Below are positions 24,397 through 36,289 of a DNA stretch of 64,000 nt, one piece after another (the first letter of the stretch is position 1; every line of letters starts with the position of its first letter). Below the pieces are notes generated by a model. That model was given only the letters and a program-made list of their open reading frames with translations. It was not told the origin of the DNA and did no database searches. Location: positions 870,001 through 934,000 of the forward strand of contig JAQFVV010006256.1 of the NCBI GenBank assembly GCA_028023455.1, in the 5' to 3' direction. A program made the translations under genes and the position numbers. Origin of the DNA: Epiperipatus broadwayi (Eukaryota > Onychophora > Udeonychophora > Euonychophora > Peripatidae).

Positions 24397-25712
24397 GTAA
24401 GATATGAACTGTAAAATTTAAAAGTAATTAAAAACTTTCGTCAAGATTTGACAAGCTTTTAATATTCAGCTAACCTAAATTTTAAAATGAACTTTTATCT
24501 GACTTTTAACTTTCAAATCAATTATTAATGTTTAAATTTATACATTTGAGTTTGAAAAAAAAATCATTTCCATTTTTTTATTTTTATTAATATTTATTGT
24601 ATAAATTATTTAAATGTATTAAATTTAAGTTGGGTATAGACGCTTACATAGATTCGTTAATGTTTAATTATGTTTTTGTTTTCATGTTTGATTAAAATAT
24701 ATAGACATTTGGTAAATAATGATACCTTACGTTGAGTATCTAAAATGTATTTATTCGGATGTCTTGTAAGTTATTGGTGTCAATGCGGCATCTTATGATG
24801 AATGCCATTGGGTTTCTTGTAAATTTCCCTCTGCAATTCCATCACTGACTTTATATTTTGATAGTTTGTTTATTTTGAAATGTTTTTAACCGTGGAATCT
24901 ATGTGGCTGATCTATACTCAACATTATAAAACAAATTTTTATAAAATTCATCTGTGCGAACTTATATAAATGTTAAATTTAAGTCGGGCGTGAATGGTTG
25001 CATAGATTTGCAAAGTTATGTTAGTTTAAGGAAGGGTAAATCTTAGGTTATTTGTTGTATAGTTAGATTGGGTCAATGGATTGGATATATCGGTGTAATT
25101 AGTAAATGTAGTACGAGGTCCGCTACTTGCAGGATTGCATTATACGCCGCACATCCCCTTTTAGCCTATGGAAGGGGATAGTAAGACGGAAAATGCAGTC
25201 CCTTCCTATGGAGTTTTTTTTTATTGTTCTTCTTGCCAGACAGATGTAGCATTCCTGTACTGGATGAGTCAATGTATTCTTTAATCATGCTGTTCAGATA
25301 AACATTCCTGACAGTATGGTATTTGTGCTGTCGTATTTCATGCTGCATTGAATACCTCGATGTATCAGATGGATTGTAGTCGATTTGACTGCGAACTTTT
25401 GGCCTAAGGTTAAATAAGGGATAGAATATTTTCAAATGCAATCTATGTAGTTTATTCATACTCGACACTCTTAAAAATATTATTAAACAAATCTGTGCGG
25501 ATTGTTCAAACTAAAAAGCCAAATTTAAAAATTAAATTAATAACCAACCTAAAATAATAAATTTATTCCTCAATTTTATCTATACGTGCGTTAATAAATG
25601 TTTGTGTTAATTACCGGCAGTGACTTATTTTTTTTATATATTAATATATTTTGATAATATATATCATTATTATTAATCTCTACTGCTCTGCTGAGCTAGT
25701 GGCATTGGGCTG

Positions 25713-25842
25713 ACGGTCGGAATACATAAAAAAAAATTTTTTTTTAAACTTGCGTATCTGCGTACTATATAAATTTTCTAGGTTCAAATAACCTAGTTGA
25801 GCCCTGTAGTGCAGATACGGTAAGTCTCTCCTTTCCGACCGT
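25713..25842. repeat. Nested hairpin at right end of unit copy 1
   Basis: Three inverted pairs are nested: ACGGTCGGAA/TTCCGACCGT (25713-25722 with 25833-25842), CGTATCTGC/GCAGATACG (25753-25761 with 25811-25819) and CTAGGTT/AACCTAG (25778-25784 with 25790-25796). In copy 2 the outer and inner pairs persist at 28381-28390/28510-28519 and 28452-28458/28464-28470, and the middle one is damaged. A GGTTCAAAT run in the inner loop recalls a tRNA box B, but no tRNA fold was found. Confidence 0.7.
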
Positions 25843-25846
25843 TATA

Positions 25847-26350
25847 ATTGGCCATCCAATGTGAGCCGATGTTTAATAAACCACGAGTACCCTAAGAAGT
25901 TTAAGATAAATCATGCCAGTAACATTTTTTTTGAAATAAACGTATTTTTTGTATCAACATAAAGTTATAGTTTGAATTTTGTTTTAAAAGTACTGACAGT
26001 AAGAAAAATTGCACATATGTAAAGATAAATGAGAGGAATAAAACGTAATAATTAATATAAATCTTTTTTTTTTTTTAAAAAAAGTCTTATTTAAAATCCA
26101 ACCATTTAACCTGCCTAAGTAATAGTTAAAAGTAGGAGAAAAGAAACTTGGGAGGGGGCAGAAATTTAGCTGCTAGTAAAGAATAAACAGTCAAGAATTT
26201 TTTTTTTATCATTATATTCGTTTGTGTAATTACTAACCAAAGTTTTGTCCTTTTGAAATTTTCATATATAATCAATTTGTGTAACGTAATTACTAACACT
26301 AAATACATTTTTTTTTTAATGTTTTTGTTTTTTGAGGAAGTTTACTGATA
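25847..26350. other. Spacer between the two 2.16-kb units
   Basis: About 500 bp not shared with the flanks of either unit. A 60-codon minus-strand frame (26308-26126) has no recognisable feature. Nothing else seen. Confidence 0.5.
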
Positions 26351-26795
26351 TGTAACGGATATATAATATGCCGTTACATTAATTTAAAATTAGAATGAAA
26401 ACTTAAGTTCGTAAATAAAACTAAAAGCTAAAAAAAATTAAAGAATTGTTAAACATATATATATATTCGCACAGATGCAAAACTTTAAAAGGATTTTTAA
26501 AAAAAAAAAAAAAAAAAAATTGAACACACTTTTTTTATAAAAAAAAGATAAAGATCTAAATATAAAATATTTTAAATGAAAAAGATTCCTATGTAATCTC
26601 AGTAAATGGAAATGATTGTGTTATTAATTATCGAAAAGCAAACTAGCCCTTGGGGCTCTATAGAAAAAAGTCAGATGAAAGATATAGATAAGAGAATAAA
26701 AAATAGAATGTCCAATAGAAGCAGTAACCAATTGCTTGGACCTTGATGGAAATTATTAGAACAGGAAACTATGTTCAATGAATCCGGAGGAGTAC

Positions 26796-26802
26796 TATAA
26801 AA
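26796..26802 (+). promoter_or_regulatory. TATA-like box in unit copy 2
   Basis: Counterpart of 24132-24138, in the same conserved context. Confidence 0.3.
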
Positions 26803-26918
26803 GAAAAAAATATTCAAATTAAGAGTTCCAGCTTGATTTATTCTGAGAGGCGTGATAAGATGCCCTTGTCACATTCTCACTATTTATGACTGATGAATTA
26901 TGAACGGTATTATTGCAG

Positions 26919-27051
26919 ACCCCGAATCATATGGGTTCTGCAATCAAATAGTACCAGGATTGGACCAGCTAAGGCCACTTCCAGAACAACAGACTAGTCT
27001 TCCAATAGAGACGTCGCAGGAATTGGCACCAGGAACCGGGATTTTTCAAAT
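26919..27051 (+). other. Exon-like 133-bp block in unit copy 2
   Basis: Same length and same AG/GTAAGAT borders as 24264-24396. The absence of indels over this block is notable, because small indels occur elsewhere in the units. Confidence 0.35.
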
Positions 27052-28523
27052 GTAAGATATGAAGTGTAAAATTTAAAAGTAATTAAGAACTTTTGTCAAG
27101 ATTTGACAAGCTTTTAATATTCAGCTAACCTAAATTTTAAAATGAACTTTTATCCGACTTTTAACTTTCAAATCAATTATTAATGTTTAAATTTATACAT
27201 TTGAGCTTGAAAAAAAAATCATTTCCATTTTTTATTATTTTTATTAATATTTATTGTATAAATTATTTAAATGCATTAAATTTAAGTTGGGTATAGATCC
27301 TTGCATAGATTCGTTAATGTTTAATTATGTTTTTGTTTTCATGTTTGATTAAAATATAAAGACATTCGATAAATAATGATACCTTACGTTGAGTATCTAA
27401 AATGTATTTATTCGGATGTCTTTTAAGTTATTGGTGTCAATGCGGCATCTTATGATGAATGCCATTGGGTTTCTTGTAAATTTCCTTCTGCAATTCCATC
27501 AATGACTATATTTTCATCGTTTATGTTTATTTTGAAATGTTTTTAACCGTGGAATCTATGTGCCCGATCTATACTCAACATTATAAAACAAATTTTTAAA
27601 AAATTCATCTGTGCAAACTTATGTAAATGTTAAATTTAAGTCGGGCATGAATGGTTGCATAGATTCACAAAGTTATGTTAGTTTAAGGGAGGGTAAATCT
27701 TAGGTTATTTGTTGCGTAATTAGATTGGGTCAATGGATTGGATATATCGGTGTAATTAGTAAATGTAGTATGAGGTCTGCTACTTGCAGGATCGCATTAT
27801 ACGCCGCACACCCCCTTTTTGCCTATGAAAGGGGATAGTAAGACGGAAAACGCAGTCCCTTCCTATGGAGTTTTTTTTTATTGTTCTTCTTGCCAGACAG
27901 ATGTAGCATTCCTGTACTGGACGAGAGTCAATTTCTTCTTTAACCATGCTGTTCAGATGTACATTCCTGAAAGTATGATATTTGTACTGTCGTATTTCAT
28001 GCTGCATTGAATACATCGATATATCAGATGGATTGATGTCGGTTTGACTGTGAACTTTTGGCCTAAGGTTAAATAAAGGATAGAATATTTAATTTTCAAA
28101 TGCAATCTATGTAGCTTATTCGTACTTGACACTCTTAAAAATATTATTAAACAAATCTGTGCGGATTGTTCAAACTAAATAGTCAAATTTAAAAATTAAA
28201 TTAATAACCAACCTAAAATAATAAATTTATTCCTCAATTTTATCTATATGCGCGTTAATAAATGTTTGGGTGTTAATTACTGTCAGTGGCTTATTTTTTT
28301 TTTTTATATTAATATATTTTGATAATATATATCATTATTATTAATCTCTACTGCTCTGCTGAGCTAGTGGCATTGGACTGACGGTCGGAATAAAATATAT
28401 ATAAAATTTTTTTTTTTTTTTAAACTTGCTTATCTGCCTACTATAAATTTTCTAGGTTCAAATAACCTAGTTGCACCCTATAGTGCAGATACGGTAAGAC
28501 TCTCCTTCTTTCCGACCATTATA

Positions 28524-31500
28524 ATATAGATTAACAATATTTACAAGTGTTAATACACAACTTGATCCAGATAATATTTTTACAAAGATCTAACAGTTCA
28601 CATATTTCTATCGCATACGGAAAAAATCCAACAATCATTTTCTCTTCCACTTGGATAAATTTTTAAGTTCATATTGTTATGAATACTACCAATACCTAGT
28701 ACATACTATGAGGCCCAACCCTAATTCAAGACCCATGATGTTAACATTACTCATTAATCACCAGATTAGTAAACGTTAGAGCACACAAATTGACAAACCA
28801 ATAACCACAATCTACATTTAAAATCCTAATCTAAATAAAAAATAAACAAACAATTTAAATTAAATCTATCAAACAGACGTGACAACTAACCACTTACAAT
28901 CACTTTTATCAAATGCAATACAACATTTACTATATTAGGTGAGTGAACGTGATCAAGAAATAATAAAAAAATTAATAATATTAAAATAGAGAGAAAAAAA
29001 ACCATATATAAATTTTCTTTTCATATTTTTATTAATAAATTATTTACATTAATACGTAGTAAAGATGACGTCAACAATGAAGTAAAAAGATGACCATGAA
29101 CATGTGGGAATTGAACAATGAGCTTTTGTAAAAAGGGATGGGAAAAAAATCTATTACCTGCGAAAGAACCTACAATTTCTTACGCGAAAGAATTGAAGTT
29201 AAAGTTCGAAAACAAGTGTCAATCAAGTTTGAATGGCAATATTATCAAAACTCATATATAAATAACCAGAAAGTGAGGGTAAACATAAAGAACTCAATAT
29301 AACTAAATAAAGCATTCAAAATTAAAATCTTTGTAAGTAAAGTATTGTTCAAATTTCTAAAATTATCATTAATTCCATGCTGTAGATCACAAAACCTAGA
29401 TCTGAAAGGTTGCACTAAGATAAAGAGATATTGATAATACTCCACTCTAAACAAATTACTAAAGCAAATATAATTAATAGTGAAAACAAACATGCAGTGC
29501 GAAGCACAAGGAATACATCGGAGAAAGGTTGTCTTCTACACCGGTATCTATAAAAATCAAACCGATTTGTAATAAATTCATCTTATAATTTAAAACACGA
29601 ATTCTGAGGCTATTAAAGACAACCGACCTGACGGATGTTCTAGAACACTTACGAGCTATTATGTCCATGTAAATGAACTCCCGTAGATTACTGGAACAAG
29701 TCGTTATGACATTTCACTATATAAACTTTAAAGTCAAGTTAAAGTCATCTACTTTATTTATTTGTATATTAGATATCATAATTTTGTTTTCTTTACTTTA
29801 ATATAGAGGCAATATTAATGTTGACAAGTAATATAAAGAAATATCTTCATTCATAACATAAGCTTAGTAAAATAAAATCTGTGATGAATGCTCAATTGTG
29901 CAATAACCCGATTAATATGAAAAGGGGCAAGGTAAGACATTACCTAATATGTATATAATTTAAACCTAATATATTAGCAACACATAAATTTTCATTATTT
30001 GTTTATTTAAATGCTTGTGTTAACTGTTTCTTTTTTTTCATATTTTCTTTTCATATCTCGTTTATTATTTATCTCATGAATGGTCTTCCTCATTTATAGC
30101 ACAAACATTGTACAAAACAGGGGGATCCTAAACCATCATGATGCCAAATAGGGGTATAAAGGATTAAATTAATCAAATAAATGTATGGCAATTTTATATA
30201 TAGTATGAAAATTATTCAGGTTGATCGGGACGTCGAATAGCTATTCTTTGGGGAATCAGAATTTGGGGTAATGTTAGAATCCAAATATAAACAAAAAATA
30301 AACACAAACGCCTAAGTGAATGTTTCACAATTTTGTTTTACATTTTTCTCTCTTTAAATAATAATCATATGATTATTAAATTTATTCAAATGTTGGTTTA
30401 TTTTTCTGTAGTCAAATTTTAATGTCATATCCTACCATATATTTTCTGTAGTCAAATTTTAATGTCATATCCTACCATATATTTACTATCATTACATGTT
30501 TATACATGATATCATATCCACTCCCATTAGCAAACATATATATATTTTATACCTACCCATATTCTGATACAAATATAACCTGAACCAGATGACCATGCAA
30601 ATTTTCCCTGGGTTCCAAATTCAGAACAGCGGAAGTGCAATAGGGATGAGATAAATTAAGTAGAATTAATATTTAGTTAGTTCTTAATCTCTTCTTTCCT
30701 AGGTACAAATTCAATGTGTGCGGGGTATGCACATGAGCAACAAAAATGTACTTCTCTATCCATCAGAAGGAACCTACCAACCTACATGCATACCGAGAAA
30801 AGTCAGTTCCATTATAATATATTCCAAATACTGACAATTATTAAGCACTAAAAATAATTTGTTCTGAGCATTTAAATGAATTGAACTAGTTATTTAAAAT
30901 GAAATAAAAAAAAAGCAGATTCTAAATTTTATTTTTATCTTCATAATGCCCTCGCCTCTTTACTATAGTGTCATGCATATATAATTATATTCTCAGAAGG
31001 TGCATTCAAACACCCAATGCCAGAATGAGCAGAATTAATTCTATTCAGATTACAAAATATTTTTTTTACTTTATTCAGCCAAAAATTGTTCCAAATATCT
31101 TTAGTTCTTAAAGAATTTGCTACTCTACCACTATACTTATCATGCAAATGATAAGTCACAATTACATATTACCAAAGGCACACTTAAAAATGAGATTCAA
31201 AATTTTTTTGAACTGCCATTTCTTATTTTATAAAAAATGTACTTTAACTCCAACAAATTTTGTAACAAAAGTTATTTTTGAAATATATTGCTTTATTTTT
31301 AATATCACAAATATCAAATTATAATCATTATATATATATACTTTCTTTCAGGCCATAATTTTGTTTAAGCTTAAGGCTTTAATTTCTGGAAATTTAAAAA
31401 CTTGGTATTTATTAATTCTGCAAAAGTATGAGTTTTACATAGTCCTAACATCAGTTTGTTCGTCTACGATTTGTACAAATGGAAAGGATAAAAAAAATTT

Positions 31501-34500
31501 CTATTACAGAAATCATTAATTTTTTTTTCAAAATGTTAGTTTTAACTATGTTTACTTAATAATTAGATTAATGTACTATATTTAACTATGCCTAATGATG
31601 ACTTAATATATTTATTAATGCTCAATGTTTCCTTATTGTGTTTTTCATTTTTTTAGATTTGTGGAAATTTGTCAGTTCAAATAGTGAACCAAATTTCTAT
31701 GAATGTAAGTACTGTAATCACTTTATTATATTTTTTACCTATTATTTTCAAGATATTTAATTTATTAACAACACTAAGAACTTCACATGATCTCAAATCT
31801 CAAATCTTTGAAGATGTAAATTTATCTCTTTAACAATAAATTGTATTCTTATAAAATCAAAATAATAATATATATATATATATTGCTACAAATAAAAACA
31901 AAATTAAGAAAACAGAAGAAATTTATGTTATGAAGAGGAAAAAAAGTAATAAAAACAGAATGTAATATATTTTCTAAAAGCCTAATAATGTATGCAAAGA
32001 ACACATTTTGCCACAGGAAGTTTTTTTAAAAAAAGAAACTTTTTTTTAATATATTATGAAAAAAATTATGAAAAAGAAGCATGTTGAATATAGCAATAAA
32101 ATAAAATAAAAGTATGATTCATAAATTCAAATTATCATTTACAAAATTGATAAAATCCAAGTTTTCATTGTAATAATGATGATCATTGTATATTGTCACA
32201 TTCAAATTATTTTTAAGTTAATGCTTGAGAAAGAGAGCTTTTATAATATCTGGTTAATAAGACAAAACTTCTTAAAACTAGTTTGAGAAGAAGAGACTTT
32301 ATAAATAAACAGTTAATGAATCAAGGTTTCTTAAACTTTAAGATCGAAAGATTTATTTATTGGTGGACATATTCACTTATGATCAAACTAATTTTTGTTA
32401 ATATTATCAATTTATTTAAATGCTCAATGTAAGCTATAAATTAATTTTAATATCATCAAGATAATAAAAATATGTGGAAAAAAAGCAAACTAAAATACAA
32501 AACAAATAATAACAGCCTAATTAAAATTAGTTCTGAAAATCTAGCATAAAGTGTAGTAATTTCACTTAAATTTATATATAGTTTATACTTTTTTTATTAA
32601 AAATAAATTTTATTGATAACAAACTATATACAATATTAACATATCTACAGTAAAACAAATTTATGTTACATAGGCAAAAGTATGATGAAACTGCAACCAC
32701 AATGATTCAGGTCACACAATAAGTTGTTTAACTCCAATGAAGTGCGATCCAAAATTGAAGAGTGACATGTTCTAATATTATCTATCTAATCATGGTAACT
32801 AAATTGAAGAAGAGTCCAGATATTTTATTTTCCAAGAATAAAAAAATACAATGTATTAAAAAACAAGAAAAAAAAAAGGAATGGTTTAACTCATAACTTT
32901 ACTCTCAAATTTTTACCCAAACATAGCAATCAATAAACTACCTCAGTTGTGCTTTCTCATAGCTTAAATCTTTATTTCCATTAACATTCCCCATCAGATT
33001 TCACTCTTGGGAAGTAGTTTATACTTAAAGAAGCCCAAGCCTAATGTATAAAAAATTATCTCATATTTGAAGTCCTAACAATATTCTATGATAAGACGAG
33101 AAAGACAATTGTTTCATTTATTGTTTTGGGGAAAAAATATTTTCAGAGCTTTTCAAATTAAACATTTTTATGAAATAGCAGGCGGAAGTAACAACTTTAT
33201 ATGGATAGCGAGCATGCAATTATTTTAATTTATATTCTTCTGAATAGTCTGGCTAGATTGTTTTTTTATATTCAGGAATGGGATATTAAATAGCTTGTCT
33301 AGTTACTCTATGGATATTGTTGCAAATAACAAATATTATCAGTCTGTTTTGTATGAATTTATGTAAAATTTTCTATGATTTTAATAGAAAATTAAGTTTT
33401 TTAATCTGATAAGTATCTATCTATTTACAAAGCAAATAATTTCTTTGTCATAATACTAAACTTAATATAAAGTATAAAAGTCTTATGGTATTGTGGTAAC
33501 ATAACCATCTGTTGTGTCTATTATTTGGTTGTGAAGTCAAACTAAATTTGTTCAGGTTCAATCAAAATTAGGATTTTTTTTCTTTCTAGATAGATTGTCC
33601 ATAATCAATCAATTAAACATCCAATATTGGTCAATAAATGAATATTTAGTTAATCGCACCTAAAGGGTAAAACAAAAATGAAAAACATTCAAACCTTACA
33701 AACTAGCAATTAGAAGACATGGAAATGCCTTCTTTCGCAGTCTTTCTCTAAAAGAGACTGCTGAAGTAGCCTTTGCCATGTAATTAGCCATATAAAGATT
33801 GTTTTATCTTTTATTTATAGTGCATAAACATTAAGAATATCTTTTAAACAGCAACATTATTTGATTGAGACATAAAAAAAATTATTACTATATATTAATA
33901 AATTTTACCCTAAAGCTTGTAATTGTATCCAGCTAAGGAAAATTTTAATTTTTATGAAGACATTATAAAGAGGCTAAATTAATTTGGGGCTTTCCAGTTT
34001 TTGTATGCCTGAAGAAGAAAAATTACAATGACTGAATTCACAGTCCTTATAGTGGTTAATCAGTTCATTTAAGGCAAATCTGGTAATAAATTCTACTTTA
34101 AGGTACATAAATCAACCATGCAATAAGGCATGTGTGATAAGAATTTACATCACATTATATAATATAACTCAAAACTTCCAGATAAATTTAATTTTTGTGT
34201 AATAAAGAAGTATTTACACTTGGAGAATTCTTTAATATATTTCCTTGTTAAAGAAAGCTTTTCATATAAATTAGAGAAGTCACACTTAAATAAAATAATG
34301 TTTATTTTAGAATCCTAATAATTTCATGTTTATGTACAGTAATAAGCTCCCATTTTTTTTGTTTATAAGTTTTTTTATTTAAATTAAATTCAGAAAAAAA
34401 AAAAAAAAAATCTCTTAAAAACAATTTATCACATAGATTTGTGATGGTGGCAAACAAATATATTTAAGAAGTCTTCAAAGATGAACATTTCCTTAATACA

Positions 34501-34552
34501 CTAAAGCTAAATTTATCAGATATCAAAATAATAAATAGATACTATACAAAAA
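28524..34552. other. Intronic A+T-rich DNA
   Basis: No gene was recognised. It contains a 40-bp tandem duplication (30401-30480), a possible orphan exon-like block near 31661-31713 and homopolymer A and T runs. Reading frames at 29668-29474 and 31159-30971 (minus) have no family resemblance. Confidence 0.5.
30401..30480. repeat. 40-bp tandem duplication
   Basis: Two adjacent, nearly identical copies of a 40-bp unit containing CTGTAGTCAAATTTTAATGT followed by CATATCCTACCATATA. Confidence 0.9.
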
Positions 34553-34630
34553 TTAAGATTTCTTTGATTGTGACATATTATTATAATACTTAGACTTTAA
34601 AAAAAAGTATATGTATATATTACTACTTAC

Positions 34631-34984
34631 TTTTGATCTATATATTTTGACCATGTTCAATTTTCTAAGTAATTCTTCTTTTTTATGGATTCTTTCCTGT
34701 AATACATTTTTTTTTGAGATAAGATCTTCGTGATTGTTCTCTAAAGATGAAAGAACAGTTTTTTCTTCAGCAACTTTTTTAGGAGTATATTCATATGTAA
34801 TTTCATCACAAGATCTTTTGAGATCATGTTTTCGTACTTCATCTATCATTATATCAGATTCATTTTCAATTTCTTTACAATAATTTTTGGTGTTAATGAT
34901 ATCTGATTTCTGGGTTTTTATCTTTGATACAGGAGATGAAAACTGACGCATTTTCCTTAACCGTTCCCGAAGAATAGAACTCAT
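34631..34984 (-). CDS. SFR1: SFR1 (MEI5 homologue), first recognised coding exon
   Basis: The exon encodes 118 residues. It starts M-S-S-I-L-R-E-R-L-R-K-M-R, and F-S-S-P-V-S-K follows, the short motif region typical of the SFR1 N-terminal half. A polar, low-complexity stretch comes next, then a heptad-rich segment (about residues 75-112) that should form a coiled coil, ending E-E-L-L-R-K-L-N-M-V-K-I-Y-R-S-K. That ending is the best-conserved run of animal SFR1. It is cut by a perfect donor (AAA|GTAAGT) in phase 0; reading past the donor gives a false tail to 34553. An in-frame TAG lies directly before the ATG, and AG also precedes it, so either translation starts here or this is an acceptor for an upstream 5' exon. 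The 184-residue total is shorter than vertebrate SFR1. Role: nuclear recombination mediator with SWI5 and RAD51. Confidence 0.85.
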
Positions 34985-36289
34985 CTAATAAATACAAATT
35001 AATATAATTTTTTTTTTATATAAAAAAATTATATATTTACATTTTCTTTGTTAAAAAGTCATATAAATTATAATTATTAGCTTTCTTTCCTATCTATAAC
35101 CAGTGTTCCAATAAATATTAGTAAATACATAATCAGGTCTTAAAATCATGTAAATAGTTATTAATAACAAACATATTTATAAATAGATCTTTATTATATA
35201 CGTCATTATCATTTTAATTTTGTGATATGCATTATTAAATAATATATATTAAAAACACGAAAACTATAAGCAGGACTTCAGATAAATGCAGTAATTATAT
35301 TTGATTAGTCACTGTCATTCAATATTCAACAGAAGTTATAATAAATTAAGTTAATCTATAAATAAGTTTAAGCATTAGTATTTATAAAAACTGACATACA
35401 AATGAGTTCACCGAATGAGATTCTTAAAATCTTTTCAAAGATATATTATGCATGATAAAAATTTCCCAATGCACTATAAAACAACTTATGAATGATCCCA
35501 AAACTGAGTTGAAAACCTTATTGAGAGTAAATTTTTCTCATATTATAAATAATTATCCAAAAATGGTTTCTTATAAACAGATAGCAGTAATCACACTATC
35601 TCATTGTTTGTAATGGTTGCAAATGCTCAACCCTATATCACTCTTATTTTTAAAAACTTTATGACATTCAAGCTAATGTTTTCATATAATAATTTATTAC
35701 ATAAATGTTTGATAAATGATGTGTAAATTACTAGTAAGATCATGATATTTTCTGTGAATCCTGGGGAAAAATTCTGATACAGAATATAGCATAAATTCAA
35801 ACAAATCCTCTGGCATATAAATTCTTGATTTCATTTCTAGTTAGATATGTTATTGCAAAAAAATTATATTGAATTATAAACATCTTTTCTGAATATGATT
35901 TTCTAAAAGTATCACATTAGAAAAAACAAAAACTGCACAATATCTGACAAATAAGTTGTCAAAGAAGACAAATTATATTTTAATCAGAAATAACATTTTG
36001 GGAAACAAAATTGGAAAATTAAACACAGTCAAGGAGACCAGGGTTTAATCTTGAAAATCAAAATGCTTATATCTAATTTCAATGAACTGGCAACTTTTGT
36101 GTTAATGCTTTTTTGCTTACATATATAGTAAGACTAAATATTTTTAATATGTCAATTGCCTTAAAAATTAATGCAAACCTTATATCAAACCTAATAAAAA
36201 AAATTGAGATTCATAACCAATAACAATAGAGAAAAATTGTCAAAATATTAATAAATGTAGCTAAATAAGATAATGCTTTACTTATGCTA
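34985..36289. other. SFR1: Region upstream of SFR1, no feature seen
   Basis: The SFR1 promoter or a 5' noncoding exon is expected here or further right, but no CpG-rich block or clear core promoter stands out in the A+T-rich sequence. Confidence 0.4.

Larger units (their letters stand above)
23686..25846. repeat. 2.16-kb repeated unit, copy 1
   Basis: The unit matches 26351-28523 along its full length, with scattered substitutions and small indels, but sequences outside do not match. It starts TGTAACAGATATATAATATG and ends ...CCGACCGTTATA. The first eight bases (TGTAACGG in copy 2) resemble the reverse complement of the last eight (TATAACGG), so short terminal inverted repeats are possible. 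Inside are a TATA-like box, an exon-like 133-bp block, three copies of a TTCGCACAGAT motif and a nested hairpin at the right end. No conserved reading frame. It may be a non-autonomous DNA transposon or a duplicated noncoding locus; its class is unknown. Confidence 0.8.
26351..28523. repeat. 2.16-kb repeated unit, copy 2
   Basis: Second copy of the unit at 23686-25846, in the same orientation. Its left edge forms a clean small hairpin, TGTAACGG (26351-26358) pairing with CCGTTACA (26371-26378); in copy 1 both arms carry a substitution. The exon-like block, TATA-like box and right-end hairpin are kept. The absence of matching flanks argues for two insertions or a duplication confined to the unit, not a larger segmental duplication. 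Confidence 0.8.
11770..34630 (-). other. SFR1: SFR1 intron, about 22.9 kb
   Basis: The donor is AAA|GTAAGT (GT at 34630-34629) and the acceptor TTTAG|AAT (AG at 11771-11770); both are phase 0 and canonical. The intron separates two residues adjacent in SFR1 homologues, so no coding exon is missing between them. Inside lie a broken RTE LINE, a perfect long hairpin, two copies of a 2.16-kb unit and short tandem repeats. The great length is explained at least partly by these insertions. Confidence 0.8.

Noticed and set aside
24172-24414. 80-codon open frame in unit copy 1 as a protein gene
   Set aside because: The corresponding frame in copy 2 has a stop and mostly amino-acid-changing differences, so it is not under protein constraint.
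25166-28016. Minus-strand frames 25468-25166 and 28016-27780 as a conserved protein of the 2.16-kb unit
   Set aside because: They overlap equivalent parts of the two copies, but a frame difference changes the second half, and no family is recognised.
29250-29700. Possible LTR or promoter with TATATAAAT and a TTCTAGAAC heat-shock-like element
   Set aside because: No second copy, no adjoining retroelement coding sequence; single motifs are expected by chance.
33484-33570. tRNA-like or SINE-like sequence with TGTGGTAACATAACC and GGTTCAATC
   Set aside because: Only loose box A and box B resemblance; no acceptor or anticodon stem could be formed convincingly.
34553-34630. C-terminal tail of the 143-codon frame as part of SFR1
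   Set aside because: It lies past a perfect GTAAGT donor, is low-complexity, and the homologous continuation is in the exon at 11769.
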